A stretch of 64,000 nucleotides of DNA from Ignelater luminosus. Taxonomy: Eukaryota; Arthropoda; Insecta; Coleoptera; Elateridae. The translations under genes and the position numbers were made by a program. The stretch spans positions 252,134 through 316,133 of the forward strand of contig VTPC01008715.1 of the NCBI GenBank assembly GCA_011009095.1, written 5' to 3'. The stretch's first letter is position 1, and each line of letters begins with the position of its first letter. Under the pieces are notes generated by a model. The model was not told the DNA's origin, did no database searches, and worked only from the letters and a program-made list of their open reading frames with translations. Below, in pieces: positions 56,931-64,000 of the stretch.

Positions 56931-58612
56931 TGGCGTCATTGTACGGCGGTAAATCTTAACAGAAATTTAGAGAAAGATTTTTACATAAATATTTTACACC
57001 TTTGCAAACGCATTTTCGTACCAAATCTTTGACTAAATTTACATCTTAATACTTTCTGTAAAATTTTATAGAATCTGTTCTAAAAAATGGAAAAATTCTA
57101 TTTTAAACATGCGCCAATATATGCGCAGAGTACCAGGACGCCAGTATCACGTGAACGTTAAATATTAGATTTGTTCATTTGTTGCACTAGTTCAGCACTT
57201 TTTATAATTTTTACACTAAATTCGTTCGTTTGTGATATTAGTGCTGTACTAACTTGAACTTATTTCTGTTCGTTTCTTAGAGTGCAGCTCCACTAATCTG
57301 AACTATTTGCACTTGGTTTAAAGCAGGTGCAGCAAAGTTCAAGGTAGTGGAGAAAGAAATTCTAACCTTTTTGTTGTGCCGGAACAGCGTGTTAACCTAA
57401 AAAATTATTAAAGAAGCAAGTTTTCTAACTGAAGAAAATGAACGAAGCAATATGGTATCAATGTGAAATTACAGTAATGCAAATGAAGATTTAGTTGCCA
57501 GGTCATTATTTCTTTATTATGTTGCACCGAGCTGCACTCAAAACGTTCATTTGAAATGCCATAATTTAATGTAAATGTAGCTGTCTCTTTCTTTGAACTT
57601 GCTGCACTCGTGACATATAAAAAGTGTGCAAAGTGCAATCAAACGAACAAACCTATTATGAGCTGTTTTTTCATGATGCAGCGTGTTCGTTTAATGTTTC
57701 AAAGCTGGTTTACTTGTGTCATAATAAATTTCATTAGACGTGAAAATGAACCGTTTTGAATATGCTGTGATAACTTTATAGGTTATGTTTGTTTATGTTA
57801 ATAGTGTCAACTGAATAAGATAGAAAAGATTCTAGATAATAATTAATCGATAACATAATATGTAAGTAAATAATTCTATTATTACCTTTACATATAAATT
57901 ATTGGCGCATTGTTTTGTAAATAAATTCAGGTTATAACCTAACTTTTCAGTAACCAGTAAATCAAAACCTAATTCCTACGTGGTTTGAAATGCTATGAAG
58001 CTGTTTTGAACCAGAACGTGAATGACGGCATCGTTTCTGCGCGAAAATGCGCCGTCTCAAAGCGACATTTGGCATTTTATGTTGTAACATCGCGTCGTTC
58101 GTTTCACGAATACTATTATTGTTCAAAAATTTTCATAATCTTTAAACATAACTAACAATTTAGGTTATGATTTCTTTCGTGTTTATTTTGTCATCTAGAG
58201 ATGTCACTTGCAAATGTAATTAAACACGCATCCGCCATTGAGAAATGTTAAGTAAAATTATTACCAAGTTGCAAACAGCAACAATAACTTAAAAAAAATT
58301 TTTATTTCTGTAGTAAAACTTTTAAAAGTTTTAACGTTTATATTTGTAAGTATAAAATATACGCACACATAAATGTGAAAAACTATTTATTTTAAAAAAA
58401 AACTTCACTTCTCCCCTCATACGTAACAACATAACATAACTAACATAAAACAATACCTTGAATATTACTCTTTTATTTTTCCGCGTCTTTTTTCACCCCT
58501 CCTTCCGCCAGGCGGGATATTCAAATTTAAATACTGCTACCACATTTCAAAACTTTTTGACAATTTTTATACAAAGATTTATGTTAAAATTTACTGCCGT
58601 GTAAGACGACGC
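56931..58612. mobile_element. Possible ~1.7-kb terminal-inverted-repeat element
   Basis: The left end (GGCGTCATTGTACGGCGGTAAATCTTAACA, near 56932-56961) and right end inverted (GCGTCGTCTTACACGGCAGTAAATTTTAACA, 58582-58612) match over about 30 bp, and TTA stands outside both. The TTA and GGCGTC ends resemble PIF/Harbinger elements. The interior has no transposase frame that I can recognise. Confidence 0.5.
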
Positions 58613-58786
58613 TTAAGGAGTTTTTACATGTCGTAATTATAGCTACGACAACGTTAATAGATATAACGTTTGATTGAAAAAGTAATTTAGACCAATAAGA
58701 TGCATTGTAATTAGGACATTGCTAAGCAATCAAGGTACTGTTATAGTCTGCCTTTTAAAATATGACATGCAAAAGCTTCCTATGTA

Positions 58787-59731
58787 TAAAGTGATCGTAA
58801 ATGAGTGAGGATTGTTTGAATTTGGCGCCGCATTTAAATTATTTTCATGTTGGCACTACTTGTTTACTTTTTGCAATCTGTCAAATAATATAATCTATCT
58901 TTTTTGAGGTTATAATAGTATTGTTTGTTATTATATTTTAGGTACGTTCAGTTTTCTGTTTAGGAGCTGGAGCGTTGCGAGTAGAGCGAATGAGCTTGTG
59001 GTACAGAGAGTAAACAGAGTTTCTTGGAATAAAAGAATGAAACGGTGCATGATCTGGAGTCGTAGAACATAAACAAATAAAGTTGTAGACATAACCTCAA
59101 CAATAATCTTAATTAATTCCAATTAGACTGCTTTGTTACAAAACTAAAGTAGATATATTTGTTTAATTAACACAGTTGTAACAATTGAGAATTGGGGTTA
59201 TAATAGATATTTTAATTTCTGTTTCTTCTGGGCAAGGTTGCCAAATTAAAGTAAAATTTGTCCGCATATTATTTTATACATGTTTTTCTCACGTTTATCT
59301 ACAAACTTATTACTCAAATAAATTCGGGTATATGGAATTTTCAAAATTATTGTAAAGAAATCAAACAACATTTAAAAAAAGTGAGGAGGAAATTGTGTTG
59401 GATGTTTGCAAATTCGGCAACTCCGCTTGTGCTTCCATAAACTCCTAATGAACAACCTTTTCAGTCGGTGCATTAAGAGTTTATACCTTTCACTCCGTAC
59501 TGTAAAAAACGAACGATACAATAGTGCACTCTGTTAACTCGATCGCAAAAAACGAACAGCTTTTACAACAAGCAGAGCATTCCGAGTTTTAAGAACAACA
59601 TAAATGAATGTACCTTTTGTAAACAACACAGATTTGACAGATTGCAAAAAGTAAACAAGTAGTGCCAACATGAAAATAATTTAAATGTGGTGCCAAATTC
59701 AAGCCATCCTCACTCATTTACGATCACTCTG
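58787..59731. mobile_element. Palindromic MITE with ~115-bp arms, split by a family D insertion
   Basis: TA borders at 58785-58786 and 59732-59733. The left arm begins TAAAGTGATCGTAAATGAG and the right arm, inverted, CAGAGTGATCGTAAATGAG. Both continue through TTTAAATTATTTTCATGTTGG and TGTTTACTTTTTGCAATCTGTC. Without the inserted element (58941-59614) the MITE would be about 270 bp. Confidence 0.88.
58941..59614 (+). mobile_element. 0.67-kb non-autonomous element, family D, copy 3
   Basis: GGTACGTTCAGTTTTCTGTT to GAATGTACC, collinear with 31200-31869 and 33901-34560. It lies in the loop of the 58787-59731 MITE, so it is the younger insertion. No exact target duplication found. The open frames over it are chance. 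Confidence 0.85.
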
Positions 59732-59733
59732 TA

Positions 59734-60433
59734 CTTACCCATGAGATGTTATTTCAGGTTCTTTTTTACTGGGACTTTCGCAACTTCAAACAACAATTTT
59801 GATTTGATAATTAAAGCTCTGCATTATATAATTTAACCATTCATGCAAAAGATAAAAATCTCCACTTCCGATATTCAATATTTGAGTTATGTTGGGTTAA
59901 ATTGCACAATGACTATCTGAATATCTTGTATAATATTTCATACTGTGAGCTATTTTCTGTGTGATTTAATAATATACAACATGTAAAATACGTAAGCTTT
60001 AAGTGGATTTTTGCTGCGAATGAGATGTGGTTATATTTTGTTTTCATAAAACCTGTGCTTGTATCAAAATTGTTGTACAGTGCTAGCTAATATTTAATGA
60101 AAAATGCTATGGAAAAAAATAATCCAGCCGTGTTTTAAATTAAAGTCTTGAGAATTTCTAAATTCTAATTTTTCATCTGTAAATTCAATAAAAAGGATGT
60201 GATGATGTAAGATCGATTTAAAAAAGAAATAATATTATCTTTCTGTGATCAATGCTTTAATAGCTGTAAGTTTCATAAAATTAATTGCTGGTTTCAAGCT
60301 AAAAAATTAAAAATGTTAAAATAAAATCGTGAAAGTTGTTTGTTGTATGTAAATCTCATTCCTATAAAATCAATAGAATTGAAGATGTAAGTGCAAAAGT
60401 TATCTGCTCTTTAGATGTTTATTTGGTATAATA
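59734..60433. other. AT-rich intergenic sequence
   Basis: Nothing recognised. Confidence 0.4.
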
Positions 60434-61090
60434 CAGGGTGTCTCAGAAACTTGTGGACATAGAGCTACCACAGATTCATGGTGTCAAACCAAGTTGATTG
60501 GACCAAACTTACATATACAGTAAAACCTTCCATACGGATACTCCCTATAAGCAAACCCAATAAATGGACAAAAAGTCTTGAACTGACAGTGTCTGCTTAT
60601 TGGAAACTTTACTGTATATCAAAATGATTCGTTTACCCATGAGGGTCCCTCAAAATTTATTAAAAAATGATTATTTTTTTTTCAAATAACTTGAAAACCC
60701 TTTGTTCAATTTGAATAAGATTTGCTATGTACATATCCCTGTGCTACATGGACCCATTAAACTGTGTAAAAAAAAAGTTAGATCTTAATGGCATTGGTTT
60801 AGGGGCAAGTGACCCCTTTTTTAAGTGAAAGAAATTTGCCACTGGCTTTAATTTTTGAGAAAAAGTTATTCTTGTAAAGTTAAAAAAAGTACTCGAGCTT
60901 TTAAACTGACACCACTGAAATCGAATTTCAAATACGTTTTTACACAGTCAGAATTCTTTTATAAATTTTGAGGGCTCTTGATGGACAAACCAAGCATTTT
61001 GATATATGATAAGTTTGATCCAATTGACTTAGTTTGACACCAAAAATCTGTGGTAGCTTTATGTTTATAATTTTTGGTAGAGACATTTCA
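60434..61090. mobile_element. Foldback element with ~170-bp arms (CAGGGTG type)
   Basis: The left end is TACAGGGTGTCTC at 60432. The left arm (60434 to about 60675, containing an insertion) and right arm (about 60945-61080) are inverted copies: AGCTACCACAGAT followed by TGGTGTCAAAC, then GGACCAAACTTA-like and CCCTCAAAATTTAT blocks. The right outer terminus is eroded near 61085. Confidence 0.8.
60518..60614. mobile_element. 97-bp pogo/Tigger-like micro-MITE nested in the foldback arm
   Basis: Starts CAGTAAAACCTTCCATACGG and ends GGAAACTTTACTG. The CAGTAAAACCT-type terminus and flanking TA/TATA are typical of pogo-like elements. The opposite arm of the host foldback element lacks exactly this segment, which confirms an insertion. 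Confidence 0.85.
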
Positions 61091-62144
61091 AAATATGAAG
61101 AGCCACTTTGTGGCACATTTTTGCAGTGGTGTATCAAGTGGTTTTATATTTTCTTATCTAATTATCTATTTATAATTAAGAAGACGTAACTGATAGAATC
61201 AGATTGCTATGTTAAGATTTTTATAATTAGATTTATTATTATTATTAATTTTATTTTGAGCCACTTCAACTAGGTTATTACTGGCTACTTAATGTAATTA
61301 TAACCAGCATTTAAGCTATGCTTGCTTTCTTTGCAAAATACAATGAAGTTTGTAAAAATGCTAAAATAAATAACTGCATTTTTGCAAAAAACAAACTATA
61401 GTTCTTTGTAGTATTAAAACTTTAAAAGGATATGTAATTTATAAAGATTTTCAATTTGTATGTTTTCACTTTTGCTGAAACTTTTGTATTTTTGCTATTC
61501 AATAGTTATTTGTGTTACAAGGGAAGAAAGTGGTACTTTTTTCTCATGTGTTTTTAGGTCATTCCATAAATCGTGAAGATTAGATAATTTTTTGGTGCAT
61601 TGTGACACTAATGTTAGGCAGTTTTAGGTTTTTGACTCCTATCAATTCCCTACTCACATTGTTCATACCAAGTATGTGCACGCATTTATTTTACATGTAT
61701 AAGGGTAAAGTAGGAATTTTGGTAGGAGTTATTTTAGAATTCGTTGAATTTGTAGAATTTTATTGAATTTATTAAGATTATAAAAATAGCATAGTCATGC
61801 AACATTAAAAATATGATCAACATAACAAAAACTAAATTCATGTTTTTATAAAAGGAGAGAATTAATTTGATTTATTTGATTTTAAAAATCTGTGTAATAT
61901 TGCTTATAAAAATCTTACTTATGAAGTGAAGTAACACTTGGCCTGAATGCAACAAAAGTGTGCTTTACATTTTGAATCAAGTCTAGTGTGAATTCCAATT
62001 TAATTGTAAGTTTGAAGAAATTTCTTAATAAATCAAACTGAGAAATGAATATTTTAATGTTATATTTTCTCAAATTAATTTATTACTTTATCTAGCTGTA
62101 AGACGTTACTATATGAATTATTACAATTTATGTCAATTTAGACG
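61091..62144. other. AT-rich intergenic sequence
   Basis: No gene or paired repeat recognised. Confidence 0.4.
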
Positions 62145-62400
62145 CAGATTAAATAAAAGTCAGATATTTCACTCCCTATACCACCAATGTTCCCATTTTT
62201 TGTCTCTGCGCATTTACATTTGCAGCTCTGAGAGTTTACCACGCCTATTCTTTTACGCGTGTTTTATGAAAAGTGCATACCACACTTTGCTGCTTGTGCA
62301 GTACATGTCAAAATCGCAAGCTCTAGAAGTTGCTTGGAAAGAGAGAGCAATAGAATCCACGAATTTGTCGAAGTGAAACATCTGACTTATTTAATCTGTG
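62145..62400. mobile_element. MITE family C, copy 2
   Basis: The ends CAGATTAAATAAAAGTCAGATATTTCAC and, inverted, CAGATTAAATAAGTCAGATGTTTCAC match those of 29950-30180. The interior is that copy in reverse orientation. The open frame 62113-62376 lies almost wholly within it and is not a gene. Confidence 0.85.
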
Positions 62401-63366
62401 ATTTAGATATAGAGTAATATAAAAACAAATTGATAAGATGGCAGTAAAACTTAACATTGCAATTATTAAAGTAGATTTAGGATATTATTATTAAATCATG
62501 TAGTCAACATAATAACTTATAAATATTCTAAACGGAATGCATCCGGGATATAAATACAAATCTTGCTTCTGACAAATCTCTAAAACTGTTCAAATAACTT
62601 TCCTTTTGAAAAATACTTCAAAAAAAGTGAAAATATACAACATTCCCAAATTGAATTTAAAGTCTTAACCAATGAAAATCTAAATACATGAAAATTGAAA
62701 GGCAAACTTCCTTCATAGCACTTTTGAAGAAACGTTTATTAGCTAACACTGTTTTGCCATTTCTAATAGGCATCAATGATGTACAAATAATACAATTTAC
62801 AATGAGGTGTCTTTACTATTGTTACCTTAATTTTTTGACATGACTTTTTTGTGGAAAGCTCTGTACACATTGCAAATTTGTAAACATCTACCACGAATAT
62901 GTGTGTGTATAAAAATGATTTAGAAATAAAGGTTTATAAAATTTGTTTGTGTTTAATATTAATATGTAGGCCATTTCATTACCATAATTTAGTTCATTAC
63001 ATGAAGCAATTTTAAGCTGCATTTAGGAATATTAAATAAGACTTACTTGACTGCATTTGTTAATTGCACTGCATCTACCATCTGGATCCACACTTCATGA
63101 ATCTGGCACTTAAGTACATACATGCAAATATGCAACATATAACCTTAAAATGTCAACAATACACTGCAACTACCCACAATTCCACTTGTGGTATGTTTAC
63201 CAAGCATTTATTAGCTATCGTCATCAACCACCGCTATCTTGTTGAAACATGAATGAATAAATGATAATAAAAATAAAAATTATTATGTACAAAATCCTCA
63301 GTCAAGTCATTTTGTCTCCTTGCACATATGCTATACTTACTATAACTGTTGGTTAGGGTGACAATA
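62401..63366. other. AT-rich intergenic sequence
   Basis: No gene or element recognised. Confidence 0.4.
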
Positions 63367-63735
63367 TTTTCAACGAACTCCGAAGGAGTCGTTACTGAAT
63401 TTGCAAAGTCTATCTGTCTGTCTGTATGTATGTCCGCATTTTTTGTCAAATTCTGAAATTTTGACTTTAGATTTGGATTCTACATCAAAAACTAAAGACC
63501 ACGTGGTATCTTCGTTTTTTGATAACTCTTCGGGAACATGGCGGCCGAAAATTGGAAAATTTTCAAAAAATTCTTTTTTACTTTAGAATCGTATTCTACA
63601 TCAAAAAATAAGACAAACGTGTACTTTTAGTTTTTTGATATCACCTTGGGAACATGGTCAAAATGGCTGCCGAAGTCTGAAAAAAGTAACAAAACGGAGT
63701 TCGTTGTGGTTATGCTTTGCATTCCCAGATGTTTC
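63367..63735 (+). repeat. Dispersed repeat family A, copy 3, with internal duplication
   Basis: Same block order as 5065-5392. The block running from ATTCTACATCAAAAA to GGAACATGG occurs twice here (63478-63547 and 63594-63670), so this copy is longer. It ends with GGTTATGCTTTGCATTCCCAG. The small frames across it are chance. Confidence 0.82.
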
Positions 63736-64000
63736 CGACTTTTTTTTTCTTTAAAGCTCACACGAAAAAATGTTAATTTGATGCATTTGAAGAGTTCTCT
63801 CCAAGTATCAACTCGTTTAAAAATTTTTTGAGAGGTCGCTCAAGAATTTTAAAAGTTTCAAAGAACAAGAGAAATCAATGTTTCTTTTTTTAGTTCTTCA
63901 GTTTCTCACTAATTCAATCTTTTCTATGTAGGTTGTAAAGAAACATACTAAAATTTGAAGTCAAAATATTAATATTTAGAGGTCGCTCAATAATTTTAAA
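63736..64000. other. Window end, possible continuing repeat
   Basis: The phrase AGAGGTCGCTCAA followed by AATTTTAAA occurs twice (63831-63852 and 63980-64000), hinting at a tandem or repeat unit that runs past the window edge. No gene seen. Confidence 0.4.

Noticed and set aside
57408-57638. 76-codon minus frame inside the 56931-58612 element, considered as a transposase piece
   Set aside because: No transposase motif and no continuation in other frames.
62113-62376. 87-codon frame with Cys and Tyr
   Set aside because: Lies almost wholly within a copy of MITE family C; the other copy does not keep the frame.
1-64000. CRISPR arrays, bacterial operons, rRNA or tRNA genes
   Set aside because: No regularly spaced short repeats, no ribosome-binding-site gene arrays and no recognisable tRNA or rRNA sequence were seen. 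A covariance-model scan would be needed to exclude tRNAs fully.

Overview
The window is a piece of an AT-rich animal nuclear genome, almost certainly an insect. It has five spliced, conserved protein genes with short introns and no operons or bacterial-type genes. The transposon load is typical of insects: several Tc1/mariner-type families, a P-element relative, a Jockey-like retrotransposon and many MITEs. The exact order or species cannot be named from the sequence. There are two assembly gaps, 100 N at 3266-3365 and 10 N at 30267-30276.

Layout. 1-9.5 kb: no host gene, but a near-complete DD37E mariner-type element (2602-4158) inside an older repeat, and a broken mariner-type element nested in a foldback repeat (about 7150-9217). 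9.5-24.1 kb, minus: the NCOA6 coactivator, two coding exons separated by a 10.4 kb intron that holds a Jockey-like retrotransposon, foldback elements and a purine-rich tract. 27.4-28.2 kb, plus: an uninterrupted phosphoglycerate mutase frame. 28.5-36 kb: MITEs, a P-element transposase remnant, two copies of a 0.67 kb element and a hAT-type MITE. 36.3-41.9 kb, plus: INTS8 in 12 exons (970 aa), with a GC-AG intron. 45.1-46.9 kb, minus: the Sac1 phosphoinositide phosphatase (580 aa, 2 exons). 49.5-55.7 kb, plus: the TLDc protein MEAK7 (463 aa, 5 coding exons); its last intron carries a long-arm palindromic MITE and an internally deleted mariner. 55.9-64 kb: nested mobile elements and no recognisable host gene.

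How the genes relate. They are unrelated housekeeping and regulatory genes: transcription coactivation (NCOA6), snRNA 3' processing and promoter-proximal termination (INTS8), glycolysis (PGAM), ER/Golgi PI4P turnover (Sac1) and TOR-linked lysosomal signalling (MEAK7). NCOA6/PGAM and Sac1/MEAK7 are divergent pairs; INTS8/Sac1 are convergent.

The most notable part is the mobile DNA. Several non-autonomous elements are near-perfect palindromes with long arms, TA target duplications and related subterminal sequence. Several are nested inside one another, so relative ages and even empty sites can be read directly. I saw no CRISPR array, rRNA gene or tRNA gene that I could support.
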